DNA from: Setomelanomma holmii
Lineage: Eukaryota; Ascomycota; Dothideomycetes; Pleosporales; Phaeosphaeriaceae
DNA: 64,000 bases
Reading direction: 5' to 3'
Assembly: GCA_010015745.1 (NCBI GenBank)
Contig: ML978208.1
Coordinates: 1 to 64,000, forward strand
The notes beneath the pieces were generated by a model, which had not been told where the DNA came from, made no database searches, and saw nothing but the letters and a program-made list of their open reading frames with translations. Positions 11,090 through 22,398 of the stretch are shown here, in pieces; positions within the stretch are counted from its first letter, which is position 1, and each line of letters starts with the position of its first letter. Made by a program: the position numbers and the translations under genes.

Positions 11090-12506
11090 TATCGGTGGCC
11101 CGACAATGTTCGTTCACAGCTACAGCTTCAGCTGACTATCTTCAAGTGCTTCGCGTCTCCAGAGTGCGAAGACAACCTCCAAGCGTCGAGCTTGGGCTCC
11201 GCTCGAGGCTATGCGTACATCTCGATTCGGGCTGTATGGCGGCGGTGAGGGCGACGGGACGCCGCTGATGCAGGTTGCAGCGAGTGTATGAGAATGTGTG
11301 CGCTATAGTAAGGCGTCGGCGCCCGCAAGGCGTGTTGTGCTGTGCTGCAAAAGACGGTCGAGAATCGGGTTGCTGAGGTCGTCGAAGGTACAAGGGCCCG
11401 CGAAATGCCACTAGGCCCGGCCCCTGTTAGAGTGCACTACACGCGCGAATCATGGCTTAACTCTCAGCGACCCATCATCAAAACATCACCTAGGGAACCG
11501 GCGCAATGTCCAGCACCGCCAGTCTGAGATTGGGCGTGCTGTCAGTGCCTCTGCCACGCTGCCGCACAGAACTTGCCCTGCAGCCCACGGCACAGCAGAC
11601 CCTCGCCGTGCGACCGCCCACCCGCTCTAGCCAGCAGCCCCTTGCAACGGCTCTCAGCATGTGCATTTTGGCCCTCCGACCTGCATGCCCTGGACCCTTC
11701 AACAGAAAGCCATCATCCTGAACTCCGCGACATGACAGCGGTGCAGCCCGCTGCCGAAATCTGGCTTGTGCACGCTCAGCATGTTGTGTTTCACCGCTCA
11801 ACGGTCTGCTAGTGAGGCATGGAGATGCTGCATGTACTATTTCCGTCATATCGTATTTGGATTGATGGCATGAAGCTGCTTTTGGCAGTTAGGTTGCACA
11901 TCTTTCATGAGGCATTACGAGGAGGACAAAGAGTTTGATGCTTCCTAATAGTGCAAGGAGCACTTCTAAACAGTATCCAACAAGTCGCACAGCTTAACAG
12001 TCCAAATATTGATCGGCTCTCGAATTTCATGCCTCGTCCTCTTTAAGGACGTGCACGGCTCGCGTGGTCTTGCCTCCCGCCTGTGCTTGCAGGGAAGGCA
12101 AGTGCGGCGACCGGCCAACGCCACAACCTCGTGCCCCATGCCGTCATTAGCGATCACATGTTGGAGTATCGCTGAGCTGTATGACCATACTCCAGCGTAA
12201 CACATATCAAGCACTCAGATAAGCGAGTCGCTGCAGGAGTGCAGAGACGGAGAATTTTGACGCGCAAAGTCAACCACACGCGCGCGAGCCTACGCAACTC
12301 ACTTGGATGATTGAGGCGGTGCTTCCTTCCCAAAGTAGCACAGCTCTCGCTCTCGTCTTCACCAACAGAAGGACGCTTTCACACAGACCCGGCTTCAGCA
12401 GCCCTTGAAGACATACATAATATAGTCTCAGGGTCGGAAAAAGGAGGAAGGACTGATACGCACCATTCGGAAGGCCCCAACTTTGTTCAGATCGCTCTCC
12501 ACAACT
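11090..12506. other. Divergent promoter region, pom1-like / Pex
   Basis: 1.4 kb between two divergently transcribed genes. ORFs of 60-140 codons exist on both strands but overlap in different frames and show no domains. It is likely to be the two promoters and 5' UTRs. Confidence 0.5.
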
Positions 12507-14147
12507 ATGGGTTCCGATGGGGCAGAGTCACTGGTCAACCGCGACACACCAATACCAGTGGTCCAAATACATCCAGCAGATGGGAGCACACCAACTGCGG
12601 CAACACCCAGCACTGAACATAGCGCGAGTCATCGCATATCGGCAAGCAAACTCAAGGACAAGCTTGAATCATTGGGGGAGAAGAGTGGTCGGGATACATC
12701 GAGTAGGCACGTAGACAAGATGTTCAACCTGTAAGTGAGGAGCTGCAAAACGACATCATCGAAATATTTTAGTAAACACGCATGGTGGTCGCGGTCTGTA
12801 TGCTGACTGTCCGACAGCCTTCTCTCTCAAGTCCTTCCAACAGAGGATCTATCCGACAGCTCCTCGGTAGATGGCAACGACGGGTCATCTTCGTCCACTG
12901 CAAAAATCAAAGACCGACGCTCTAGAACATATGTCGCACGCCCCAACTTCTCGATTCCGACCATGTCCTCCAACTTTCGGCGCTTCAATTCACGCATAGG
13001 CGTCGCGTTCATACTACAGAATCGACTTATTCGTCTCTTCACCTGGACTCAGCGTACACAGACACTATCATTCCTATTAGTATGGACCTTCGTATGCGTC
13101 GACCCGTATCTGCTCCCTGTCCTACCTCTGGCATGCTGTCTATTCTTTGTCATGGTTCCGAGTTTCTTGACAAGACATCCCGAGCCCGAGATCCACGTTG
13201 GCGATGCAGACTTGTGGCAAGGAAGTCTTTCTGGCCCGCCTCTAGCAGGGGCAAGGACGATCAAACCTGCTCCTGAGTTTTCGAAAGACTTCTTTCGAAA
13301 CATGCGCGACTTGCAGAATTGCATGGAGGACTTCTCTCGTCTACACGATGCAGTCCTCGCATTTCTTACACCTCTGACAAACTTCTCAAACGAAAACCTC
13401 AGCTCTATGCTATACATCCTCATTCTTCTCTTAGCCAACGCACTTTTCGTAACAGCGCACCTGCTCCCATGGCGCCTCATCTTCCTCGTCATTGGCTACA
13501 CCCTTACAGCCCTCGGCCACCCGACTGTCCAAGACCTCCTTGCAACCCCCGAGAACGAGAAATTTCTCAGCGACGCCGAACATGAAAGTCGCTCTTTACT
13601 CCTCATCCTCTCCAAGTCCGACGTTGAACTTGAATCGAGCCCCGAAACACGCGAGGTAGAAATCTTCGAACTACAACATCGCGCCCTGCATGACGAACAC
13701 GGTGAATACGAGTCCTTCATGTTCAGCTCAAGCCCTTACTCCCCACTCTCGCCCGCACGTATATCCGGCGACCGACCGCGTGGCACGCCGTTCTTCGAAG
13801 ACGTCCTCCCACCCCGCGGCTGGCGCTGGTCCGACAAAAAGTGGACGCTCGACCTGCTGTCGCGCGAATGGGTCGAGGACCGCTGCGTAACGGGCGTCGA
13901 GGTGGAAGTCGAGGGCGAACGATGGGTTACGGATTTACATTACGAGGCGCTGGAGAGTGAGGGTGAGAGGAAGAAGCAGCATGAGCGGCTGAAGAAGAGT
14001 AGTAAGGGGAGCAAGGACATTGGAGAGCAGGAGAAGGAGATTCTGAGGGGGTTGTGGGAGAAGAGTAGGCCGAGTCGGAAAGGGGAGTGGAGGAGAAGAC
14101 GGTGGGTAAGGGGTGTAGAGAGGATGCCAATGAAGAATGGGGAGTAG
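12507..14147 (+). CDS. Peroxisomal membrane peroxin, Pex23/Pex30 family
   Basis: Exons are 12507..12730 and 12818..14147, with an 87-bp intron that splits a Leu codon (517 residues). The ATG at 12507 is the first in frame. After a polar N-terminus there are two hydrophobic zones: TLSFLLVWTFVCVDPYLLP with its continuation, and ENLSSMLYILILLLANALF with LPWRLIFLVIGY. The C-terminal half contains FFEDVLPPRGWRWSDKKW and DLLSREWVEDR, which match the dysferlin-type (DysF) aromatic pattern found in the Pex28-32/Pex23 group. These proteins sit in the ER and peroxisome membrane and regulate peroxisome size and number. The extreme C-terminus is strongly basic. The assignment to a particular yeast paralogue is not secure. 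Confidence 0.8.
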
Positions 14148-14343
14148 TCATTCTGGAAGAGTGTGGATGCGCGTGTGTGTAGAACCGTCGCCGTCTTTGG
14201 TGTTCTTCTTTCTTTGAAGCTGCCCATGGAGGAGCCAATCACATTCACTCTTGATAGCAGTGCCCGTCAGTGCCTCACACCCCTCCCAACAGAAAGCCTC
14301 ACAATTAGCAAACTTCGTAGAAATCCGTCATTCGTCGGAACGA

Positions 14344-14442
14344 GTTAGTACTGATAACCAATGCCACATGCCTACAATCCCAAACTTCCTCATTGGGACA
14401 CTCTAGAGTGAACCCTCGAACGCAGCATCCATCAGTACTAAC
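14344..14442. repeat. 99-bp segment with perfect 12-bp terminal inverted repeats
   Basis: GTTAGTACTGAT at 14344-14355 is mirrored exactly by ATCAGTACTAAC at 14431-14442. The segment has no ORF. It could be a tiny MITE-like element or a chance hairpin. Flanking direct duplications are not obvious. Confidence 0.45.
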
Positions 14443-14461
14443 GAGTATGCTATTTACATCG

Positions 14462-15065
14462 ACTGAGTGAAAGAGCAGACACGTGCCTCGTCCTCCCGAA
14501 AGCACTGACGAAAGCTAGTCTTCTACACTTCCACGTACGTCTCCGCGACCCTTCCTGATTGAGAAACTCTTACGCCAGACTGGGTCAAGAGGAGCGATCA
14601 CGTGGCCAATAATTTCTCAGTACCTACTGACGCCAGCCAGTCTTCTATACTATCACGTGTCTGTCGCTGAACTTGCCTAGCCACGAAATGTGTAGACCAG
14701 GACTGGTGAAAGAGGAAGCCGTGATCGGGTACTGATTCAGGCAAGTATGTGAAGGATTTAATGTAATGAGTAATATAGTACATCAACGAGGTCTAGATGC
14801 AGCGATAATATGTGAAGAAGCGTACACATGACGAACTGCTGAAATTGGGTGAAGGAGTGTACACATGACGGATGGAACCAGCCCTCGAGATTACTGGGTG
14901 GAGGAGAGCACACTTGGGGATGGGATCAACCATGCGGGGTGAAAGAAGCTATATGTGACGGATAGAGCCAGGTCACTGGGTGGAAAAGCGCACACGTGAC
15001 GGACGGGACCAGTCTAGTGATACTGGGTGAAAGAGCGTACACGTGACGAACTGGGCAATCACGAG
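14462..15065 (+). repeat. Degenerate tandem repeat array with CACGTG-like cores
   Basis: A motif close to CTGGGTGAAAGAGCG followed by a CACGTGAC-like core recurs in the same orientation. Unit starts are near 14462, 14580, 14702, 14811, 14847, 14894, 14936, 14976 and 15023. The last six units are spaced 36-47 bp apart. The first part looks like a ~121-bp tandem duplication, since AGTCTTCTA recurs at about 14516 and 14637. Copies have diverged by substitutions and small indels. There is no coding potential. It lies between the 3' ends of two convergent genes. Confidence 0.75.
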
Positions 15066-15213
15066 AGCCAGTATTTGACAATTAGCGTTGGGGTTTTTGG
15101 AGATATGGGAGATGTTGACGCAATTCGACATCTCTTGATGCCTTCAGGTTAAGATATTAATATTCCGCGATCTTCACTAGCTTTACCCATGAGTCTGCTG
15201 CAGTTGCTCAGAA

Positions 15214-16827
15214 TTATCCCCCATCGCTCCGTCTATTCCCATCTTCCTTCCTCGCAATATCAAACAGCGCCGCCATACGATCTCTCTGACCTCCATGATC
15301 CGATGCTCTGGCATCACTGCTCGCACCTCCATCAAGCCACGCCCCCACCGCACCGAGAAGGTCTTGTCTTTTCTGCTTCCTTTCGATATCCTTCTTCACT
15401 GCGCTTCGTCGAGGTCTTGCGCGAGGTCGTGCTCGCGGAGTCCGTTTGGCCGCACTTCGCCTGGGCCGTGCTGCCCGTTGGACTCGCCGAGTAGTACGCC
15501 AATCATCATACGACGCCCCTTCGAGCTGCCAGACCTTACGACGGTATAAGGGAGGTACGGTCTCATGGAACCGAAGGCTTAGCTTTCCTACCTTGCGTAC
15601 TGGAGGCTGTTTGGGTTTGCTACGCCTCCTCTTTGAACTCGACTGTTTCACCGGCTCGCGTAGTTGATTGTGGCCACTTGCCCGTTCCAAGCGTGCTTGA
15701 TACTGGCTGGGTCGTATAGGTCTATTCACCTTATGGTAACGTATTCGCACTCTTCCCATGTGCGATACTCCATGTGGCAGGTGGCTGGCCAACTTTTGTT
15801 TGACTTGGAGACGTGCTTGTTCTCTTTCTTGCTTGAGTTTGGCTCGTGGCCGAACTTGTTCCTTCTCTTGCCTGACATCGGATGAAGTCCTTGGCTGCGC
15901 TGCAGGGTAAGTAGCATGGCGCGGTGAAGCACGATGCATCGTCTTCTCTTCATGGCCGTCCTCGGCAGACTTTTCAGCAGACTGTCGAGTTATGATAGGG
16001 CCATGCTCTGGTGGCTTGGCTGCGTCCTGTGGTAGTACGACTGTGACAAAACGTGGCTTGGTAGCGCCCTTTTTCGAGACTTTGACGAAACATCGAATAG
16101 GAGCATCGAAAGGCTCCTCTTTCGTCGTCTTGTTCTGCTTAGATGGGCTGAGACGAACCTGTGCAGCCACTTGGTCTACCTCAGCTTTGAGCTCATCGAG
16201 AAGTGATTGTGCGGTTTTCCTATCTTTCGATCCTCCATTTTGAAGGGTACGTCGTGCGGGCCGTGATTTCGGGCGCCGTAGATTCCAGGCCCATGTCCCT
16301 TGCACCTTGGTCCGACGATGCCGATCATGCATCGTGTCAATGATGGCCTTATGTTCCCTAGTCAAGCTCGTGATGGCATATCGAATTGTATGTGCTCGAT
16401 CGATGGCCGTGGATAGTCCCGACATAGTGGTGGCCGTCAGCCTCCGAATCACGGGACGACCATCTATCCTCTCTACACGATGTTGGCGATCGTCCATCGT
16501 ACTTGCGACCACTGGCTGCTGCTTCTGTGCAATGGCTGTCGCTGATTCCGGCACGGTTTCCAAATGCAGCCGCCCGGCTGTGGCTCTGATGGAAACTCTG
16601 ACTGTGCGATGGCAATGGCCGACCTGATGCATGATTGTCTTGTACTGTCGATTCGCCTGTGTAATGGCCAGATTAATCTGGCGGTATCGATCTAATGTTG
16701 TATATCTTTCTTTTCGCATGTTTTGAGGCGGGTTTATCCGATCAAGAGCAACAATCCGGATAGCAGGAGCACGGGTGTCATGGTCTTCAGCCCAACTTCC
16801 AGAGTGAACATGGTGCGGAGTCTGCAT
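15214..16827 (-). CDS. Uncharacterised basic protein (Arg/Lys-rich)
   Basis: A single open frame of 537 codons starts at the ATG at 16827. I recognise no domain. The product is very rich in Arg, Lys, Gln and Ala, particularly in the C-terminal half, where runs of RPRRS, RARPRARPRR and KRRRSKPKQ occur. The middle holds a short regular segment (IRCFVKVSKK...RFVTVVLPQ). Such composition suggests nucleic-acid binding or a nuclear or mitochondrial location, but that is inference. Only 93 bp separate its ATG from the stop of the next upstream gene on the same strand, which is unusually tight. A frame-compatible intron (16836..16940) could fuse the two, so this may be the 3' exon of a larger gene. 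Confidence 0.55.
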   Translation of the reverse strand: MQTPHHVHSGSWAEDHDTRAPAIRIVALDRINPPQNMRKERYTTLDRYRQINLAITQANRQYKTIMHQVGHCHRTVRVSIRATAGRLHLETVPESATAIAQKQQPVVASTMDDRQHRVERIDGRPVIRRLTATTMSGLSTAIDRAHTIRYAITSLTREHKAIIDTMHDRHRRTKVQGTWAWNLRRPKSRPARRTLQNGGSKDRKTAQSLLDELKAEVDQVAAQVRLSPSKQNKTTKEEPFDAPIRCFVKVSKKGATKPRFVTVVLPQDAAKPPEHGPIITRQSAEKSAEDGHEEKTMHRASPRHATYPAAQPRTSSDVRQEKEQVRPRAKLKQEREQARLQVKQKLASHLPHGVSHMGRVRIRYHKVNRPIRPSQYQARLERASGHNQLREPVKQSSSKRRRSKPKQPPVRKVGKLSLRFHETVPPLYRRKVWQLEGASYDDWRTTRRVQRAARPRRSAAKRTPRARPRARPRRSAVKKDIERKQKRQDLLGAVGAWLDGGASSDARASDHGGQRDRMAALFDIARKEDGNRRSDGG

Positions 16828-16920
16828 TGACTGATCTGCTGTATCAAGCGACAATTCGGGTTCAGCTTGCCAAGCAGAACTAGACTACTTGAGCAATCAG
16901 AACGAACTAATGTGACATGA

Positions 16921-18845
16921 CTATCTCTTCGCATGCTCACCTACGTTTTCAGGCTGGGCTTGCTCATCCTCCATAATTACAGTGGAGTTCCCGGGTGAGG
17001 CTTGCTTGTCCTCCGTGTCCGTGAAGAAATTCTCTTGTGCAGCTTGGTCTTCCTCGAACTCGGTCGTCAGAACTTCAGGTAAGGCTGCATCCTCCAGCGC
17101 AGTTGTCCACAACCGACTGTATGGCACATCAACCATGCTAGTTGCAAGTGTGGTCGAGACATCGGCCGCTGCATGAAGGCGTCGAGTGAGGGTCATGCCA
17201 CCTTCAGCTAGCGCACCAAAACTGTGCCTAAAGACGGTAAGATAGTCTGATTCGGTCCCGACATGTTGCCATGATCCTCCCGGTATCGAGTCAACCGTAC
17301 TTGGTATTGTCCCCAGTTCCCAACCCCAAGCCCTTTCCTTGGGTAATGCCTTTAGCTTTGCAAGTTCATTGTGCTCGATGACATTGTTTGAGGCCGGCGA
17401 GATGAAGAATTGTATGGCATCACCTTCTTGCACAACAGGAGTCAGTGCATTCTCGAAACTGCCCGGACCGTCGAATGAGCTCGTCGCATCCTCCATGCGA
17501 ATAGGAATCTCTTCGCTCACAGGGACTGGATCAAGAGACAGCAGTCCTGCTTTCTTTCCCCATCCGCCCCCGCCGCTGAGGACGCGATGTAGACGCGCCC
17601 CTTCTGCGAGAGCAGTGGCCACCAGGGCGTTATACACAGACGGATCACTTTTCCATAATCGTTCCCACAGCTGATCATGCATCTCCTGTCCTTTTTCTTT
17701 CCTAGCCAGTTTCTTAGCTAAGAGCGCCATGGTCTTCGCCGTTATGCTCTTGGTCAATGATCTCGGGATGACTAGAGCCCAAGCTGTTGTGGGCTGTGCG
17801 TGTTCGCCACGCGCTTTGTAAAACTGAGGCACCACTTTCTCGAGCTCCGAAGAGGCGGTGAAAGTTTCGTCATTCTTTCCCACAAGACGTCGAATGATAT
17901 TGCCCATGCAGCCATCAACCTTGCGAGGGAGGGTCAGAGGCAGCAACGGTATGCTTAGGCTCGAGAGGGGTCGCCCAAGAGAGCTGTTTGACACGGTGGT
18001 GTTGATACCGGAGTGGGATACCTCGATCCTGTTCTCTAGCTTGAGCAATCCCAAGGCACCATCCAAGTTCCACCTCGAAAGAAACATAGTCGTGGGCTGT
18101 CCAGTGTGGAAAACGGTGTTGGCGAGGGGCACCCGCCATGTGTCACTGAAGCGCTGGTTCAAGGCAGTCTTTCCGCTGATGACAAAGTCGATCGCGCCTT
18201 TCTCGATTGATCGTGGAGAGGTGGATGGGATGGACGCATGTGCAGGAAGCGTCACAAACGCAAAGCCTTCAAATCCTGAATCGCCCACAGGCGGCTTAAC
18301 AGCGCGCTGCCGTGCCACATCGTCTGGAGTTTGGCCAACCTCGAACGATCTACCAGCTGGAAGTTTGTCGACCACGGCACAGAGTGTATGGACAGTCCAA
18401 CGTCTTGATGTTTTGAAGGCCTTGCTGTAGGCTTGACGAACGGCCTTCGCAAGGAAGTAGTCATCGTCGACGAGCCATGAGGCAAAGGAAGGCGTGACAA
18501 GGACAACGCAGAATGTCTCCTTGGCCAGGTCCTCACGTGGGACGGGTATTATATACTTGATGAGATTATGCGGTTGCTACATGGTTAGCATGGGCATGGA
18601 AGCGCATCTGAAGGCATACTCACAGTCGCCTCTATGGAGCTCGGAATTAGTATGGCGCTGTTCAAAGGTCGTATCTTGCCGAGCTTTTGTGGTGCTCTAT
18701 CATCGACTCTGACTTTGCCTGTCGTGAACAAGCGCACAGTTGCGAGCGTTGCAGGCCTCGCGAGCTGTGGTGGGCGGCACAGCGCCACAAATGCGACATG
18801 AGCGCCTCTCAGGATTCCGCATTGTCGCGCGACCAAGAGAGGCAT
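16921..18845 (-). CDS. Uncharacterised protein with mitochondrial-type N-terminus
   Basis: Exons are 18624..18845 and 16921..18576, with a 47-bp phase-0 intron (GTGAGT to TAG). They give about 625 residues from the ATG at 18845; an ATG at 18941 is the alternative. The N-terminus (LVARQCGILRGAHVAF, then RPPQLARPATLATVRLFTT) is basic and hydroxylated, as in a mitochondrial presequence. Later landmarks are FCVVLVTPSFASWLVDDDYF, a Gly-rich RVLSGGGGWGKKAGLLSLDP near the middle and FFISPASNN. I do not recognise the family and give no function. The C-terminus is acidic and low in complexity. A strong donor (GTGAGC) lies just before the stop and may splice into the downstream ORF. Upstream it shares a short bidirectional promoter with MNN9. 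Confidence 0.7.
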
Positions 18846-19273
18846 TGGTCGGAAGCTCAATTGACCATGTTGTCCATCAAATGGTGTTGCAGCCGTCAAT
18901 GAGGTCAAGACTCGGAGCTCCCGCAGCACTCCCGCTAACATTAACTGGGTCGAAACTTTGGGATGAGTAAGCCGAACCGCATCTGCAACGGCCAGCAAGG
19001 GCGATCGACGTCAAACTGTCACTCCTGACATCTGCGTGTATCCCTTCAGGACTGCCTGTCAGTGTTTCCTGCTGTCCTCCTAGCCGTGTTTGAGTAATCT
19101 GTCCTGCGTCCAGTCCCGACATTTGTCGCAGTGCTTGGCCATATCTCCGCCTCCTTGCGCCGAAGCCACGACAACCATTTCACGACCGACCCTCCAATTC
19201 TTTCTGATGCACCTGTCGTAGACCACTCGACTTGGGCAACCGCGGTTCGCCTTCTTCCACCCCCACCATCACA
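18846..19273. promoter_or_regulatory. Short bidirectional promoter
   Basis: Only about 430 bp (or 330 bp if the ATG at 18941 is used) separates the divergent starts of the mitochondrial-type unknown gene and MNN9. Both promoters must fit here. No specific site was identified. Confidence 0.5.
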
Positions 19274-20433
19274 ATGTCACGCTCATTTCGACGTGCAAAT
19301 CCTATCACGATTGTTCTTGCGGGCATTCTGTGCATAGGCTTCTTCGTATTCTTTTTCTCTGGCGGCGATGCGCCCACTATTGGCAGGAGCCGAGGGGCAG
19401 GCGAGACAGCAACGAATCCTTTATCGCCGCCTTCGCTGCCATTCCGGAAATCAAAAGCGAACGCACCCCAAGCGGCGCCGCCCGTCGTCCACTACTACAT
19501 GAACAACCTGACAACATCACGAACACCAATCGAGAATGAAGAGACCGTTCTCATTCTGACTCCAATGGCGCGATTCTATCAGGAATACTGGGACAACTTG
19601 GCGAAGCTTAGCTACCCACACGGCCTCATTTCGCTGGGCTTCATTATACCTAAGACGAAGGAGGGTAATGCAGCTTATGCAGCGCTTCAAGCGCAGGTCA
19701 CGAAGACACAATCTGGCACGAAATACAAGCGCTTCGCCGCTGTCACGATCCTCCGCCAGGATACCGAGTCGCCCCTCCAGAGCCAGCTTGAGGCAGAGCG
19801 TCACAAGATGGAGAACCAGAAGGCTCGGCGTGCGGCTATGGCCAAGGCGCGCAACTCCCTCTTGTTCACCACTATGGGTCCAACCACGTCTTGGGTTTTG
19901 TGGATGGACGCCGACATCATCGAAACGCAACCCACCCTCATTCAAGATCTAGCCTCCTTCGACGTACCTATCATCGCGCCAAATTGCTTTCAAAGATATT
20001 ACAATGAGAACAAGAAATCGAATGATATTCGCGAGTACGACTACAACAACTGGATCGACAGCCCGACTGCGAAGGAAATGGGCGCAAAGATGGGCAAGGA
20101 CGACATCCTGCTAGAGGGCTACGCTGAGATGCCGACATACCGCAGTCTGATGGCGAAGATGTACGATCCATCAGCGGACCCATTGACCAAGATCAAGCTT
20201 GACGGCGTGGGTGGTGCGACATTGCTGGTGAAGGCAGAAGTGCACCGAGACGGCGCTATGTTCCCGCCATTCGCCTTTTACCACCTCATCGAGACCGAAG
20301 GCTTTGCAAAGATGGCGAATCGGTTGAACTGGGAGAGCTTCGGGCTGCCTAATTATCTTGTAAGATCTCCACCCCTTCCATTAAGTGAACAGCTTGCTAA
20401 TGATGCGCACAGGTGTTCCACTACAACGAATAA
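19274..20433 (+). CDS. MNN9: Mannan polymerase subunit Mnn9 (GT62)
   Basis: This is a Golgi type II membrane alpha-1,6-mannosyltransferase of the ANP1/MNN9/VAN1 family, which extends the N-glycan outer chain and cell-wall mannan. The first ~30 residues form a short cytosolic tail and one membrane anchor (ITIVLAGILCIGFFVFFFS), followed by a stem. The catalytic region includes ENEETVLILTPMARFYQEYW, LSYPHGLISLGFI, KARNSLLFT and WVLWMDADI, where D-A-D is the metal-binding DxD motif, then APNCFQRYYN. A 53-bp intron (20360..20412) leaves a last exon of only 21 nt ending VFHYNE and stop at 20433, giving 368 residues. Reading through the intron would extend the frame falsely to 20479. The ATG at 19274 is preferred, since the open frame beyond it has no other ATG. 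Confidence 0.88.
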
Positions 20434-21190
20434 GGCGACAAATGAAGCGACATTTGTATTTGAACCGTCAAAGATGTGATGGTCATTGGGCGGCGTTCAC
20501 TCGGACGGCATGTTGTTGTTCGTTGGGCTCCTCGAGCAATTGAAATGTCATGTAACATATACTCATAGCGCGATTTGGCGATTTCATAAACTTGCTGGCA
20601 AGGCTTGTAGCAGCGAGCATTCTAGGATATCCAAATAGACGTTTTGAACAGTGAACCTGGACAATGTATCTACCTTACTCACACAATGGGCATAAGCCGG
20701 CATCAATGCACGAGTAAAAACGCAGCTCTCTCCGCGGCAGTCGAGCCGATCTAAGCCTCCCGAGGTCGTCTAAGACCACTGTTTTGAGCCATCAATTCCC
20801 CACCATCTGCACCTAGCCAGCTGGTATTGCGTCAAACCCACGCGGGATCACGCACTGCCTTAGACAACATTTCTCTGGGCCTACACACGACATCGGACGT
20901 TCACAAGCTCGATTGCCAGGCGAAATTGTCAGCCGTCATGCAGGCGATCGGAGGCTCCCCTGCAGCGAGATAGATGGAGCCGAGCGCCCGGGACAAGAGG
21001 TGAGGTCTGCTGCGGGAGCGTGAACGAACGATTGCTAGTACTTGAATGACGGAGGACTTACATGCGTGATTGAGCTCGAGGTAGTTCCCACATATTATTT
21101 TCCGAGGATATACAGCATATTGAGCTCGAATCAACTCTAGCAACAAGAGAAGGGTATCTTTGTGTTGAAGGTCGTACAAAGCAAGGCGCT
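20434..21190. other. Intergenic, promoter of DUF202 gene
   Basis: About 760 bp. It holds the MNN9 3' flank and the 5' flank of the next plus-strand gene. No gene is supported here. Confidence 0.5.
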
Positions 21191-22038
21191 ATGGCAGACC
21201 AACCCCGCAGACGTACCTCCGAACGAGAACACACATCGCCATCGTCACGCACCGCAGATGAGACTTCGCTCATCGCAACGAAGACGAAGGACTACGCAGC
21301 CATATCACCATCCATACCTCCCCGCGACCAAATCACCTCCGCACAACCGACACCCACTACTTCCGCAGACCAAGATGCAACGACCAAAGCAACCGACGAC
21401 CAACGACGCGCCAGCGCAGAACGCCACGCCGCAGTCGTAGAACAGCAGGAAAGCAGTCGGTGGCGCGCGTTTTGGGACAAATATGGCAGTGTGGAATTGG
21501 AGAATAAAGGCAGTGTTGCGAGGGATCATTTAGCACTCGGTACGTCCCATCTATCCACCCTCTTCCAGCATCCAGGATTCGCTGTGTTATGAGGGATATG
21601 TCTAGGTCGAAGCATGAGCGAAGATGATGCTGATTTGTGTTTTCAGAAAGGACGTTCCTAGCCTGGCTACGCACATCTCTTTCCTTCGCATCCATCGGCA
21701 TCGCAATCACGCAACTCTTCCGCCTCAACACGAGTCTCTCCAATCCGTCACGCAAACAACACGCCCACCAACAATCTCTCGACATCAACCTCCTTGACAC
21801 CCCACAATCCCACCTCCGCCACCTCGGCAAGCCCCTGGGCGCAACTTTCATCGGCATCGCGATTGTCATGCTGTTCATCGGGTTCCACAGATACTTTGAG
21901 GCGCAGCATTATGTGATTCGGGGGAAGTTTCCGGCGAGTAGAGGGAGTATCGTGGTTGTAAGTGTGATTAGTGGGGCGTTGATAGTGAGTAGTTTGATTG
22001 TGATTTTGGTTACGAGTCCCATGGCTTTTGAGAGTTGA
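21191..22038 (+). CDS. DUF202-domain membrane protein
   Basis: Exons are 21191..21539 and 21647..22038, with a 107-bp phase-1 intron (246 residues). The first ~100 residues are polar and Ser/Thr/Pro/Gln-rich. The second half is the DUF202 core: VARDHLALERTFLAWLRTSLSFASIGIAI (first membrane segment), a loop, LGATFIGIAIVMLFIGFHRYFE (second) and VVSVISGALIVSSLIVIL (third). The RTFLAWLRTSLS motif is the signature of this family, which includes bacterial YidH and the Vtc1 module of vacuolar transporter chaperones. The biochemical role of stand-alone fungal members is unknown. The splice junction falls inside the signature, which supports the intron call. Confidence 0.82.
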
Positions 22039-22398
22039 GGAATATTAAGGGGAGAGGACAAAAGGGAGGAGAGGGTTGTTGGGATTTGAAGATGCTGGAT
22101 GTCAAGACGGCCTTTTCAGAAGGAGCGAAACGTAGACTGTAGACTCGGTATTGAGAAGGAGAGAAGACGGGCCAGCTGGTTGTGGGTATCTTGGTTTGTT
22201 CGTATTGTTCCATCTACTTTTGGGGAACATGCTTCGTCCCGTTGCTGGCTCATTATCAGAGCAGGAATATGCCAGGTATCGTCGCGCTGTATGCGCATAT
22301 CGCTTCATCAAAGTCTCACTCGCCACATCGACCAAAATCTTTACAAATCCTCCTACCTAAACTCAACTCATTTCCACACCTTGCACCAACTTCCAGCT
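22039..22398. other. Spacer between convergent genes
   Basis: 360 bp between the stops of the DUF202 gene (+) and DBP5 (-). It should contain both 3' UTRs. Small ORFs on both strands are not supported. Confidence 0.5.
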
